64,000 nt of DNA from Pseudomonas sp. L5B5 (lineage in GTDB: Bacteria > Pseudomonadota > Gammaproteobacteria > Pseudomonadales > Pseudomonadaceae). The notes below the pieces were generated by a model. The model saw only the letters and a list, made by a program, of their open reading frames with translations, had not been told where the DNA came from and made no database searches. Shown here piece after piece: positions 1-8,099 of this stretch; within the stretch, counting starts at the first letter, position 1, and each line of letters opens with the position of its first letter. A program made the translations under genes and the position numbers. Location of the stretch: positions 1,116,001-1,180,000 of the forward strand of contig NZ_CP084742.1 of NCBI RefSeq assembly GCF_020520285.1, written 5' to 3'.

Positions 1-1
1 C

Positions 2-652
2 TACGGCTCACTGCACCATGGCCAAGCCGCCTGGAACGGAGTGGCCATTCTTGCGCGCGATTCCGAACCGCTCCTGATTCATAAAGGCCTGCCTGGTACT
101 GAAGACGACACGCAGTCTCGATACCTGGAAGCAGCTGTCCATGGTGTGATCGTCGGGTGCCTGTATCTTCCAAATGGAAATCCGCAACCCGGGCCTAAAT
201 TTGATTACAAGCTCAAGTGGTTTGAGCATCTGATAGCGCATGCCGAAACACTACAAGCCAGCGAACACCCGGTTGTCCTCGCGGGTGACTACAACGTTGT
301 GCTCACCGACTTTGATATCTACAACACCCGCTCGTGGCTCAAGGATGCACTCCTTCAGCCTGAGAGCCGCGAGTGCTTTCAAAGGTTGTTGAGCCAAGGT
401 TGGATTGACTCGGTGAGGCACCTGTATCCGGAAGAGCGTGTGTACACGTTCTGGGACTATTTCCGTCAGCACTGGCAGAAGAACTCTGGCTTGCGCATCG
501 ACCATCTTCTGCTGAACCCGGTGCTTGCTCCCCACCTGAAAGACGCCGGCGTGGACGCATGGGTTCGGGGCGAAGAGCACGCCAGTGATCACGCCCCGAC
601 ATGGATTGAGATCTCACCCCGACAAACCAAGTCAAAAAGGAAGTCAAAGTGA
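2..652 (+). CDS. xthA: Exodeoxyribonuclease III family protein (5' end outside window)
   Basis: DNA repair nuclease of the exonuclease/endonuclease/phosphatase fold, which in this family cuts at abasic sites and degrades 3' ends of duplex DNA. The reading frame is open from base 2, so the N-terminus lies upstream of the window. The first visible residues (YGSLHHGQAAWNGVAILAR) match the conserved 'GQKAWNGVAIL' block of ExoIII. Further on are the GDYN motif (metal/active-site Asn) and, near the C-terminus, SDHAP with the catalytic Asp-His. About 216 residues are visible of a usual 260-270. A ligD remnant follows directly, and such pairs occur in Pseudomonas NHEJ/repair clusters. An internal GTG at 41 is not the start because homology continues upstream of it. 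Confidence 0.93.
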   Translation, partial: YGSLHHGQAAWNGVAILARDSEPLLIHKGLPGTEDDTQSRYLEAAVHGVIVGCLYLPNGNPQPGPKFDYKLKWFEHLIAHAETLQASEHPVVLAGDYNVVLTDFDIYNTRSWLKDALLQPESRECFQRLLSQGWIDSVRHLYPEERVYTFWDYFRQHWQKNSGLRIDHLLLNPVLAPHLKDAGVDAWVRGEEHASDHAPTWIEISPRQTKSKRKSK

Positions 653-1060
653 AACGCAAGCGACGCGCAAGCAGCAATACACACCACTAACACCCTTGAT
701 CAGTACAATCGTAAGCGTGATTTCGACGCGACCTCAGAGCCATCGGGCGCCGCAATAAAGCCTAAGGCAGCAAAGAATAAAACCGTTGAACCGGTTGCGC
801 TGCAGTTTTGCATCCAGAAGCACGACGCAACACGGCTGCACTACGACTTTCGCCTAGAGCTCGACGGTACCATCAAAAGCTGGGCGGTACCCAAGGGGCC
901 GTCGCTCGATCCAAAATCCAAACGCCTGGCCGTGCATGTCGAAGACCACCCTCTCGACTACGCAACCTTTGAATGCACGATACCGGAAGGGCAGTACGGT
1001 GCTGGCGACGTCATTGTGTGGGACCGCGGTATCTGGAATACCCATATCGGATCCAGCTGA
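653..1060 (+). pseudogene. ligD: LigD 3'-phosphoesterase domain remnant
   Basis: An open frame with no usable start codon encodes the N-terminal part of the multifunctional NHEJ ligase LigD. It contains the leader-like segment [18 protein letters not shown], then the phosphoesterase core with [25 protein letters not shown] and HVEDHPLDY. The His/Asp/Arg motif residues of the PE domain are still present. The frame stops after VWDRGIWN, about 135 codons in, whereas Pseudomonas LigD is usually around 800 residues with ligase and polymerase domains. Both ends are therefore lost. Standalone PE proteins exist, so a functional fragment is possible, but the missing start codon argues for decay. Confidence 0.8.
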
Positions 1061-1329
1061 GGCTTACGCTAAAGGTCGATTAGATGTGCCGCCACGTTAC
1101 AGCAAATAACAAATTTAAATAACCGTATCTAGACGGCACGGGCCAGTAAATCAAGTCGTAGGCGGTGAAGCAAAACCATTTGCAGAGAGCATAGATGGTG
1201 GTACGAAGAACGAGGCGATGGTGTGCAAACCGTTCATCAAGTCAAAGGAACAACCTTCCTCTAAGGTCGTCACTCTTTTGAGGCACAGCTTGGCAGCTAG
1301 CTCGAAAATCACGTACACACGGTGAATGC

Positions 1330-1521
1330 ATGTCTGAAAAAAAACACAATCGTTCTGTTCAGCCCTTGGACGTCCCTCCGGATGAACAGCTGCATACCGT
1401 AGACGAAGGCATCGGCTTGACGGACGACCAGCGGGTAAGTCGAGAAGATTCCGATAGTCAGATCGGAGCGCGCGTTACGCCTGGGCCTGCAGATCAAAAA
1501 CGTCAAACAATGCGGCGATAG
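1330..1521 (+). CDS. Small hydrophilic hypothetical protein (63 aa)
   Basis: Begins with ATG and MSEKKHNRS; strongly polar, rich in Asp, Glu, Gln and Arg, with no signal peptide or membrane segment. I do not recognise the family. It sits downstream of the repair-gene remnants and is followed 33 bases later by another small gene in the same direction. The upstream ribosome-binding site is weak. The composition looks like a genuine small stress-type protein, but this is an inference. Confidence 0.45.
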   Translation: MSEKKHNRSVQPLDVPPDEQLHTVDEGIGLTDDQRVSREDSDSQIGARVTPGPADQKRQTMRR

Positions 1522-1554
1522 TTCGCTTATTAATGACTTCAAAAGGAAGCTCCC

Positions 1555-1779
1555 ATGTTTGATAAACCACGATTCATCATCAGTTTCATTCTCGGCAATC
1601 AGCCACAAAGCCGGACGCTGGAGCATGACAGCGAAACCCTTGCGCCCGTTGAAGCAGAAGCACTGGTCAAACAAACCTTTCCTGAACTGAAGGGCGCCTC
1701 CATGACTGATGTACAGGTTCAAAAAAGAATCAAACCTTACGAAAGCGACAATGTTCCAGGGCATTATCAACAGCCCTGA
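1555..1779 (+). CDS. Small hypothetical protein (74 aa)
   Basis: A good ribosome-binding site (AAAGGAAG) lies 6-8 bases before the ATG, which supports translation. The product is a soluble 74-residue protein beginning MFDKPRFIISFILGN with no recognisable catalytic motif. The alternation of short beta-like hydrophobic runs and a charged helix suggests a small folded domain. It could be co-transcribed with the 63-residue gene just upstream. Family unknown to me. Confidence 0.55.
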   Translation: MFDKPRFIISFILGNQPQSRTLEHDSETLAPVEAEALVKQTFPELKGASMTDVQVQKRIKPYESDNVPGHYQQP

Positions 1780-2085
1780 ATTTCGTGCGGAGAGGACGTT
1801 GAGAATGAACCCGGTCAGAGCGAAGTGGTTTGTCACATAGAGTTCAGTCTTTGGGTCAGTGGTACAAGCTGTGACTCTGAATGCCTTTCTGGAGGATGCC
1901 TCCAATAGTGCGTACTCCAGATCCGGAAGCGCGAAAGTGGCTTTGGGTAAGAGCCAGATGGCAGAAATACAGAATAAAAGTAAGCGTATGGCCAAGGCAT
2001 CTTGAAAGTGATACTGCATCGCTCATTCCAAATGTACTTAGAGCAACGTCGTCAGAACGCTTCGTGCTCGTCATTACAGATGTAC
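1780..2085. other. Intergenic region without supported gene
   Basis: About 300 bases between the small plus-strand gene and the end of the minus-strand thioesterase gene. Several overlapping ORFs on both strands are short, lack ribosome-binding sites and show no motif. I see no convincing terminator, tRNA or repeat. Confidence 0.4.
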
Positions 2086-2643
2086 TCAAGTCCGTGGATT
2101 GATCATCTCCTCCTCTGCTCGCAATTGGGCGCTCATGCTGTCGCAGCCGTCCGCCCAAGATGTCACCCATTCTGACATCTCTGGTGATTTCTCCCCTAAA
2201 CCCAGTTCCCTAGCGAACACGGTAGGTGCGACCGTTCCCCTGGATGACCGAAACAGCCCCCGAATAACCACGATCCCTGCGACCCTGCCATCGCTCACAA
2301 AACGATGTTCCATGAAAATCCACTTGTCATCCCACCCCAGCAGCCTGGTGTGGATTTCAAATGTTTGAAATAGCTTCAGTTCACGGCGAAATTTACCCCA
2401 AGCATCACCCACGATTGGTACTGCTTTTTCTCGAAAAGCGACACGGAATGCACCACTGCGTAAGACGAAATCCATGCGCCCGACGTCGGCCATTGTGAAA
2501 TATCGTCCATTAGTAACATGTCGGTTTAGGTCTAAATCCAATGGCCATACCCGCATCCTTGTGACTGATGCTTCTAACGCGTTGATGGGAGTGCGCCAGG
2601 GGCGGCGTATGAGGGTGAGAATGAGTCGAAACCAGAGATTCAT
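2086..2643 (-). CDS. Hotdog-fold thioesterase (4HBT/THEM6-like)
   Basis: A 185-residue acyl-CoA thioesterase-like protein. A short hydrophobic N-terminal segment is followed by the hotdog core with DLDLNRHVTNGRYF, which corresponds to the N-H-V-x-N-x-x-Y signature of the 4-hydroxybenzoyl-CoA thioesterase superfamily, then GDAWGKFRRELKLFQTFEI for the long beta sheet. The THEM6-type subgroup has this length and arrangement. It lies downstream of a second hotdog gene in the same direction (gap 122 bases with a hairpin), and the pair is divergent from a TetR regulator. That suggests a small fatty-acyl or lipid response unit. The substrate is unknown. Confidence 0.75.
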   Translation of the reverse strand: MNLWFRLILTLIRRPWRTPINALEASVTRMRVWPLDLDLNRHVTNGRYFTMADVGRMDFVLRSGAFRVAFREKAVPIVGDAWGKFRRELKLFQTFEIHTRLLGWDDKWIFMEHRFVSDGRVAGIVVIRGLFRSSRGTVAPTVFARELGLGEKSPEMSEWVTSWADGCDSMSAQLRAEEEMINPRT

Positions 2644-2733
2644 AATGATGCCATTGTTCAGAGACCAATGCGGTCGTGCTACACGTCACTTCCGTGGATG
2701 TAATTCAGGCAGAGAGAGATGCAAGATCGCACA

Positions 2734-2751
2734 GCCCGCCTTTAGGCGGGC
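2734..2751 (-). terminator. Hairpin after the DUF4442-type gene
   Basis: A perfect 7-bp stem (GCCCGCC/GGCGGGC) with loop TTTA lies 15 bases past the stop of the minus-strand hotdog gene. There is no strong U-tract in the minus direction, so termination may be partial and allow read-through into the downstream thioesterase gene. Confidence 0.5.
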
Positions 2752-2765
2752 ATCGGGAGGGCATA

Positions 2766-3206
2766 TCAAGCCAGCTTCACACCCATAGTGATCTTAGCCG
2801 TGAAAACCTTCACATCGGCCTCATCAAAAATGTCGACAGACACGATTTTGTCCCCTGCCGTGGCCCAGTCAACCGTGCTGCCATCTGCGATGGCTCGGAT
2901 GTTGGTTTTTGCCTTCGCTAGATATTCCACGACCATCCCTTTAGGAATCCATTTCGCACCTGTCGGAACAGACGCGTCAGTCATCATGCCTCCTGCCAGC
3001 TCCGCAGCGTTGCAAAGCGCAATGGCGTGCACGGATGCCAAGTGGTTTGTGATCTCTTTTCGAAACGGCACTGTCACCACAGCATACGTTGGCTTCAACT
3101 CAGTGATTTCCGGGCTGATCGTACTGAAGTAAGGTGCCATCTGGCACACCATGTTGGTGAATGCAGAAGAACCTACGCTGTTGAACATGCTGAGAGCTTG
3201 ACTCAT
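2766..3206 (-). CDS. Hotdog-fold protein, DUF4442-like thioesterase
   Basis: A 146-residue single-domain protein whose pattern fits DUF4442/PaaI-like hotdog proteins. An amphipathic N-terminal helix is followed by ITELKPTYAVVTVPFRKEITNHLASVHAIALCNAAELAGGMM. The N-x-x-x-S-V-H-A and the following helix with Glu/Asn form the usual hotdog helix and active-site region. The C-terminal beta strands close the fold. It is transcribed divergently from the TetR gene across 61 bases that contain two operator-like sequences. The second thioesterase gene follows it. The true substrate cannot be read from the sequence. Confidence 0.7.
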   Translation of the reverse strand: MSQALSMFNSVGSSAFTNMVCQMAPYFSTISPEITELKPTYAVVTVPFRKEITNHLASVHAIALCNAAELAGGMMTDASVPTGAKWIPKGMVVEYLAKAKTNIRAIADGSTVDWATAGDKIVSVDIFDEADVKVFTAKITMGVKLA

Positions 3207-3229
3207 GACATCACCCTTTTATTAGTAAA

Positions 3230-3262
3230 CAGAACCTTATTCGGTTACAGAACATTATTCTG
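3230..3262. promoter_or_regulatory. Tandem TetR-type operator between divergent genes
   Basis: Two copies of a 15-base motif lie 18 bases apart: CAGAACCTTATTCGG (3230-3244) and CAGAACATTATTCTG (3248-3262). The second is a clean palindrome with CAGAA/TTCTG arms. They fill the gap between the hotdog gene (start 3206) and the TetR gene, as expected for autoregulation and control of the divergent operon. Confidence 0.65.
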
Positions 3263-3267
3263 CTAAA

Positions 3268-3957
3268 GTGGACATGTCAACCGGCTTCCTAGTTCAAGGC
3301 AGGGGCCGTACCATTCAATTTTTGGGCATCAGAATGCACGCTACAGACCTCCTAGATCGCGTTATTCCCGGAAGGCGGGCTGATCTTAAACGCGCCATCC
3401 TTCGCCAAGCCCTGCACTCGTTCAACCTAGAAGGCATCGATTCCACCACGATTGAGAGTATTCGATCTGAATGCGGTGCGAGCGTGGGGGCCGTCTACCA
3501 CCACTTCAAAAGCAAGGAGGGGTTGGTGGCTGCGTTGTTCTATGCTGCTTTGGATGATCAGGAAAGCCTTAGGGACGAATACTTGCGAAATGCAGTATCA
3601 GTGGAAGGGGGCATTCGGGCGCTTGTTTACAGCTACGTCGACTGGGTGGATGGCCAACCAGAATGGGCCCGCTTCGTTCTGCAAGCACGCTCCTCCGTAG
3701 CGACCGGGCCGTTCAGGGAAGATCTGGCAGCGCGAAACAAACAGAGGAACAAAAAACTGCTCGTCTGGATGAGCAATCTTGGTGGAGAAGAACTCCTTTC
3801 CCATATCCCTGCGGAGCTTTTACCTTCACTGATAATCGGGCAGTCCGAGAGTTATTCAAGAGCTTGGCTTTCGAAGCGGGTGGAGAAAAGCCCTAGGGAT
3901 TATCGTGATCACCTTGGTAACGCAGCTTGGGCCTCCATCAAGAAGCCTGGCGTATAA
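3268..3957 (+). CDS. TetR/AcrR-family transcriptional regulator
   Basis: The N-terminal TetR DNA-binding domain reads ILRQALHSFNLEGIDSTTIESIR then CGASVGAVYHHFKSKEGLVAALF, the typical helix-turn-helix with a YHHFKSKEGL recognition helix. The C-terminal ligand/dimer domain is unassigned. Start choice: GTG at 3268 gives 229 residues, but it abuts the operator. ATG 3274 or ATG 3334 (MHATDLLDR) is more plausible, since it would leave the operator in the leader and give a normal TetR length of about 207. The 3' end overlaps the terminal codons of the IS66 transposase on the other strand, so the C-terminus could have been altered by the insertion. Confidence 0.85.
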   Translation: MDMSTGFLVQGRGRTIQFLGIRMHATDLLDRVIPGRRADLKRAILRQALHSFNLEGIDSTTIESIRSECGASVGAVYHHFKSKEGLVAALFYAALDDQESLRDEYLRNAVSVEGGIRALVYSYVDWVDGQPEWARFVLQARSSVATGPFREDLAARNKQRNKKLLVWMSNLGGEELLSHIPAELLPSLIIGQSESYSRAWLSKRVEKSPRDYRDHLGNAAWASIKKPGV

Positions 3958-5530
3958 GCTTATCCCAGTTCCCTGCGGAGACAATTAGCGGGCTCCAGCG
4001 ATGCGGAAGAAGATCGGCTATTTTGCTAGCTCGCTGTGTTGGCAGGCGAGTGAGGACGTCCTTCAAATAGACATACGGATCATGCCCATTTAGTCGCGCC
4101 GACTGGATCAAACTCATGATCGCCGCTGCCCGTTTGCCGCTGCGCAGTGAACCGGCAAATAGCCAGTTCTTGCGACCCAAGGCCCATGGTCGGATCTGGT
4201 TCTCGCACCAATTATTGTCAATGGGTACAGCCCCATCATCAAGATAACGCGACAGCGCCGTCCAGCGTTTCAGGCTGTAATCCAATGCTTTGGCGATAGC
4301 CGAGCCATCGTGCACAAGTTGACGCTGGAAGATCATCCAGGCATGCAAGGCATCCATCACCGGCACGGCTTTTTCTTGGCGTACTCGGCGGTGTAATTCC
4401 GGTTCCATGTGGCGGACTTCACTCTCGATTTCGTAAAGCAACTGGATGTAACGCAAGGCCTGTTCGGCGAGCTGGCTCTTGTTCGTGGCGTGTAGCTCGA
4501 AGAACTTGCGCCGTGCATGGGCCATGCAGCCAATCTCGGTGACGCCCAGTTCGAAGCTAGCCTTGTAGCCGCCAAAATCATCACAGACCAGCTTGCCTTT
4601 CCAGCCTTGCAGGAAGTCGCGTGCATTCTCTCCGGCGCGGCTCGGACTGAAATCGTAAACGACCGCTGCCAAGTCCGAGAACTGGCTGGTGGCATAGGCC
4701 CAGACATACGCGCGATGGGTTTTCTTTGCGCCCGGCGTAAGCATCTGCACTGGCGTTTCATCGGCGTGGATTACGCCATGCTCAAGAACAGCATCGTGCA
4801 TGGCATCGACCAGCGGCTGCAACTGCGCGCCACAACTGCCGACCCATTGCGCCAAGGTCGAGCGGGCAATGGCCAGACCGGCCCGACCAAAAATCGACTC
4901 CTGACGATAGAGCGGTAAATGGTCGGCGAACTTTGCGATCATCACGTGGGCTAGCAGGCCGGCGGTCGGGATGCCCTTGTCGATGACCTGCGCCGGAACC
5001 GGTGCCTGGATCAGGGTTTCGCACTGATCGCAGACCCATTTGCCACGGATGTGACGCTCAACGGTGAACACGCCGGGCGTGTAGTCGAGCTTCTCGCTGA
5101 CATCCTCGCCGATGCGCTTGAGGACGCAGCCGCACTGGCAATGGCTGTTATCGGGTTCGTGGTGGATCAGGGTGCGCGGAAACTGCGGCGGCAAAGCGGT
5201 ACGTTTAGGTTTTTGCCGAGCCTCGGTCGAAACTAGCGGGGGTTGCAGCGCTTCAAGCTCGGCTTCGATGGCCGCGATGTTGGTGTCGATCAGGTCATCA
5301 AGCAGGCTGGCCTGATCCGGGCTTAGTTGCTCGCTGCGCTTGGCAAACTTGAAGCGCTTGAGCTGCGCGATCTCGTGGGCCAGTTTCTCGTTTACCGTTT
5401 TGTGATGGTGGATTTGCTTACCCATAGTCTCGACTTTCTGATCGAGATTCTCGACACGCTGCATCAACTGCGCCGCGAGAGCACGCAGTTGTTCAGGGTT
5501 TAAGTGGTCGAGATCAGGAAGCGAAGGCAT
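3938..5530 (-). CDS. tnpC: IS66 transposase (TnpC)
   Basis: DDE-type transposase of about 530 residues. In order: a leucine-zipper-like coiled coil after MPSLPDLDHLNPEQLRALAA, a charged linker with KRFKFAKRSEQL, a zinc-finger-like segment (HCQCGC ... CDQCE), then the catalytic core with VIHADETPVQ (first Asp), LVCDDFGGYKA (second Asp) and VPIDNNWCENQIRPWALGRKNW (third acidic residue, Glu). All three catalytic positions are present, so it may be active. The start at 5530 follows family homology; 5575 would add 15 residues. Confidence 0.92.
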   Translation of the reverse strand: MPSLPDLDHLNPEQLRALAAQLMQRVENLDQKVETMGKQIHHHKTVNEKLAHEIAQLKRFKFAKRSEQLSPDQASLLDDLIDTNIAAIEAELEALQPPLVSTEARQKPKRTALPPQFPRTLIHHEPDNSHCQCGCVLKRIGEDVSEKLDYTPGVFTVERHIRGKWVCDQCETLIQAPVPAQVIDKGIPTAGLLAHVMIAKFADHLPLYRQESIFGRAGLAIARSTLAQWVGSCGAQLQPLVDAMHDAVLEHGVIHADETPVQMLTPGAKKTHRAYVWAYATSQFSDLAAVVYDFSPSRAGENARDFLQGWKGKLVCDDFGGYKASFELGVTEIGCMAHARRKFFELHATNKSQLAEQALRYIQLLYEIESEVRHMEPELHRRVRQEKAVPVMDALHAWMIFQRQLVHDGSAIAKALDYSLKRWTALSRYLDDGAVPIDNNWCENQIRPWALGRKNWLFAGSLRSGKRAAAIMSLIQSARLNGHDPYVYLKDVLTRLPTQRASKIADLLPHRWSPLIVSAGNWDKLIRQAS

Positions 5531-5611
5531 GCCGCCGATTTTGCCAGAACAGCCTAAAATCGACGATAGGCTCATCGGACAATTGCACGGCCTGGCTGGT
5601 CGTGGCAGGCG

Positions 5612-5947
5612 TTATATGATGGAAATTACGCTGCCTGGGCCGACTCTTTTCCAAGGCAAACCCAGCACCAAGGCATGCAGTTGTTCGGCACCTAATTCCA
5701 TCTGAGAGCCGTGTCGAGAAGCCGGCCAGAAGAACTTGCCCTGATGTAGGCGGCGAGCCGCCAGCCAGATACCCAACCCATCGTGCACCAGCACTTTCAT
5801 TCGATTGGCGCGGCGGTTGGCAAACAGATAAGCACAGTGCGGCTGCGCCGCACCGAACACCGCGACCACCCGCGACAGAGCAGTATCGGTACCGGCGCGC
5901 ATGTCCATGGGCTCGGTGGCGAGCCAGATGGTGTCGATGCGAATCAT
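5612..5947 (-). CDS. tnpB: IS66 accessory protein TnpB
   Basis: A 111-residue protein of the IS66 Orf2 type. It starts MIRIDTIWLATEPMDMRAG and contains AYLFANRRANRMKVLVHDGLGIWLAARRLHQGKF, which is diagnostic of the family. Its start codon overlaps the tnpA stop (ATGA), indicating translational coupling. It is needed, with an unknown role, for IS66 transposition. The longer upstream reading frame has no homology and is not used. Confidence 0.9.
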   Translation of the reverse strand: MIRIDTIWLATEPMDMRAGTDTALSRVVAVFGAAQPHCAYLFANRRANRMKVLVHDGLGIWLAARRLHQGKFFWPASRHGSQMELGAEQLHALVLGLPWKRVGPGSVISII

Positions 5948-6276
5948 CTCAACAGGTCTCGCAGAAAAGTGGCGCAGGCGGCAGCGCTTTCGGTCGGCCA
6001 GTTCACTTTGACGGTGCCGCGCGGATGTGGGATTTCGAGACAGATAGTCGATAACGCAGCCTGTGAATTTGCTCCGGCAGGCTGGAAGGGCAACGGAATG
6101 AACGCAGGTTGCAGCGCCATGGCTTTCTGCGTTTGCACTCGAATCCATTTATGGACGAGGTTCGCGTTAAGGCTGTGGCTCAGCGCAACATTGGCAATCG
6201 AGGCCCCGGGATGGGCGCACTCTTGAATGACCTGGGCCTTGAAGGATTTGGAGTAGGAACGGCGTTGTGGCTGCAT
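5944..6276 (-). CDS. tnpA: IS66 helix-turn-helix protein TnpA
   Basis: About 110 residues, starting MQPQRRSYSKSFKAQVIQEC and followed by the helix-turn-helix segment IANVALSHSLNANLVHKWIR, as in IS66/IS3-type OrfA proteins. It probably binds the IS ends. First gene of the IS operon, coupled to tnpB by a 4-base overlap. The start at 6276 is chosen over 6312 because homology begins there. Confidence 0.88.
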   Translation of the reverse strand: MQPQRRSYSKSFKAQVIQECAHPGASIANVALSHSLNANLVHKWIRVQTQKAMALQPAFIPLPFQPAGANSQAALSTICLEIPHPRGTVKVNWPTESAAACATFLRDLLR

Positions 6277-6336
6277 GAAAGACCCGCTTAAAAGGCTAGA
6301 AATGGTGTCCACTAAAATTTAAGTGCACACCTTGTC

Positions 6337-6597
6337 TTGGCTTTGCGGGGCTGGGTAGATGACTTCGCCGGACGGATACGAATAAAAGACTTCGCTCATC
6401 GGACGATCAGCAACAACGCGCAGCTACAGGATAAGCTCAAGGCGCTTGGCGACAGACTGCGCATGGACTTACACACAGAGCTCTCTCTACTAGGCGAAGC
6501 AAAGCAGATGCGTCTTAAATCGCAGGACGGTTCCTTTGATCGCAATTCTGTCGATGGTGAGGCAGGGACTCTTGAACAGAAAGTGTTCTATTCCTGA
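6337..6597 (+). pseudogene. DUF4142-like fragment beside the IS
   Basis: The open frame reads VKxFA-type segments IKDFAHRTISNNAQLQDKLKALGDRL and GSFDRNSVDGEAGTLEQKVF, which resemble the two helical motifs of DUF4142 proteins (compare the intact gene at 8100). The N-terminal half with signal peptide is missing and no ATG start exists. It lies directly against the IS66 element, so the insertion or a linked deletion may have removed the 5' part. The family call is by pattern and moderate. Confidence 0.45.
6339..6380 (+). repeat. Short direct repeat, copy 1
   Basis: A roughly 40-base sequence beginning GGCTTTGCGGGGCTGGGTAG recurs with a few changes and a small gap at 7912-7948. Both copies lie just upstream of DUF4142-type sequence. 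Nature unknown; it may mark a recombination joint. Confidence 0.5.
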
Positions 6598-6922
6598 AAG
6601 AGACGCTGTCCCCGAAAATCCAGAGCTGAAGAAAATTCGCCGCAAGCGAGTTACCGGAGGTGCTCAGGCAAGAGCAAACGGCTAGGAGCCTTCAGGAAAA
6701 ACTTAAGCCCTCGGCAGGCAAATTTTCTCCGCCTCATGATCCCCCCTTGAAGGTCTAGTCTCTTACCGGTTACTAGATTCAGTCAAAGACCTTCGCTTTG
6801 CAAAGAACAATCCTGTCAAGGAGCTGAGCTAAATTTCAGCTTGCGAGGCGAAAGTCAAAAAGACGCGACTGCGCAATCTTCCACGGGTACGTGCGTGCGA
6901 CACGAACGCGCCCGAAATGACG
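6598..6922. other. Region without supported gene
   Basis: About 325 bases between the DUF4142 fragment and a small minus-strand gene. No ORF with start, ribosome-binding site and recognisable product. A short inverted pair (AGCTGA ... TCAGCT near 6820-6842) is the only structure noticed. Confidence 0.4.
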
Positions 6923-7144
6923 TTAAGTACCTTGGCCTAGACCCTCCACTGCCCGCCTATAGTTTGCAGTAGCCTTCTCAATCATCCGTCTACGATCTTC
7001 ACGGGTGATAAACCCTTCCTCGCAATACTCCTCTGCAAGGCGCAGTAATTCGTCATACTGTTCAGGAGCGCTCATTCGAACCTCAGGGTGCTCAAGGAGC
7101 TCGTACCAGGTCGTCAACGCTTGTGCTTTTCTGTCTTCATACAT
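6923..7144 (-). CDS. Small acidic/helical hypothetical protein (73 aa)
   Basis: The likely product starts MYEDRKAQALTTWYELLEHP and is predicted to be wholly helical and charged. GGAG lies 9 bases upstream of the ATG at 7144, while the nearer ATG at 7153 touches the GGAG and is unsuitable. No family recognised. Similar short helical proteins are common in Pseudomonas stress-related loci. Confidence 0.55.
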   Translation of the reverse strand: MYEDRKAQALTTWYELLEHPEVRMSAPEQYDELLRLAEEYCEEGFITREDRRRMIEKATANYRRAVEGLGQGT

Positions 7145-8099
7145 AATGAACATCTCCACAATGTTAACAGTAGAGGCGAGAGCTATTAAACGGTTCAAGC
7201 ACGGCGATGAACGGATATACCAGAAAGCTGTCACCCGCTCTACCCTAGGGGCAGTCTCCACCTACGAGTGTCACTGACCGAGTCGATGACTTTTTCCGCA
7301 TATTCCGCTGTGGCTTTTTACCGCCGTCCTAAATCGGCGTCATAAATGACTTCGTGTCGAACCTCCCCTATGTGCTTGTCTCGACTTAACTCATGCGACC
7401 TTGGCTACACGTTCTGTGTCATCCCACATTTAGAGACGCGTCGGTGAACAACCAAAAAATCTTCGCGGGGCTAAGATGATTCTGTTGGCAGCCCAAGGCT
7501 GCACGCGGGTAAAGATTACTCGGTTGCCTAGATTTTCGATCCCTGTGATCACGTGTGATGTCGGCGTTTCCAAGATCCGCGGTTCGACGGTCTGCTCGAT
7601 AAAGCAAGTCGGGACCGCAAGCCAAATTCGTACTTGACGCTGTGCACCATGTCCTTGAGCAGGTCACTCAACCACGCATCGGTGAGCCTCATTGGAGCTG
7701 CCGAAGCATGACCCAAGCGGCTCAGATCTCGGCCACCAGCATGCATAGAAGACGGGCTGTCAATGGTTTGAAACGCCTCTTATCCGTACCTTTTTCAAAC
7801 TGGCCATCGAGTCGCCGTCGCTGTCCTGCACTACGGAAGAACTACACAAAAACGCTGGGTGGATAGTAGTGCATCCGTATGGGCGAGTAGGGAGCGCGAC
7901 TTCGCTAGCCGGGCTTTGCGGGGTTGGGTGGATGACTTGGGCGGATACATACCTCAGATTTTTCATCATGACGCGAGCTGCGTTCCGCTAGCGATACCTT
8001 ATTTGCCGCGTTCCGTAAGAAACGTTGAACGTAAACCGGAGCTATCGCTCATAAGTTTATGGGCGCTACTGTCCATCAAACTATGAAGAGGAAATTAAC
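7145..8099. other. Long intergenic region with a short repeat
   Basis: About 950 bases without a supportable gene. All ORFs here are short, overlap in opposite strands and show no motif. It contains the second copy of the 40-base repeat (7912-7948). The last 100 bases must hold the promoter of the DUF4142 gene at 8100. Confidence 0.45.
7912..7948 (+). repeat. Short direct repeat, copy 2
   Basis: Begins GGCTTTGCGGGGTTGGGTGG and matches 6339-6380 with point changes and a gap of about five bases; lies about 150 bases upstream of the intact DUF4142 gene. Confidence 0.5.

Larger units (their letters stand above)
3941..6330 (-). mobile_element. IS66-family insertion sequence (tnpA-tnpB-tnpC)
   Basis: A complete set of three IS66 genes on the minus strand: tnpA, tnpB overlapping it by ATGA, and the large DDE transposase tnpC. 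The exact ends are not resolved: I could not pair terminal inverted repeats near 3950 and 6325. The tnpC stop codon lies inside the end of the tetR gene, so the left tip is close to 3940-3990. On the right, a DUF4142 fragment begins near 6337. Confidence 0.7.

Noticed and set aside
1309-2019. 236-codon minus frame over the two small plus genes
   Set aside because: No ribosome-binding site or domain; the plus gene at 1555 has a strong ribosome-binding site.
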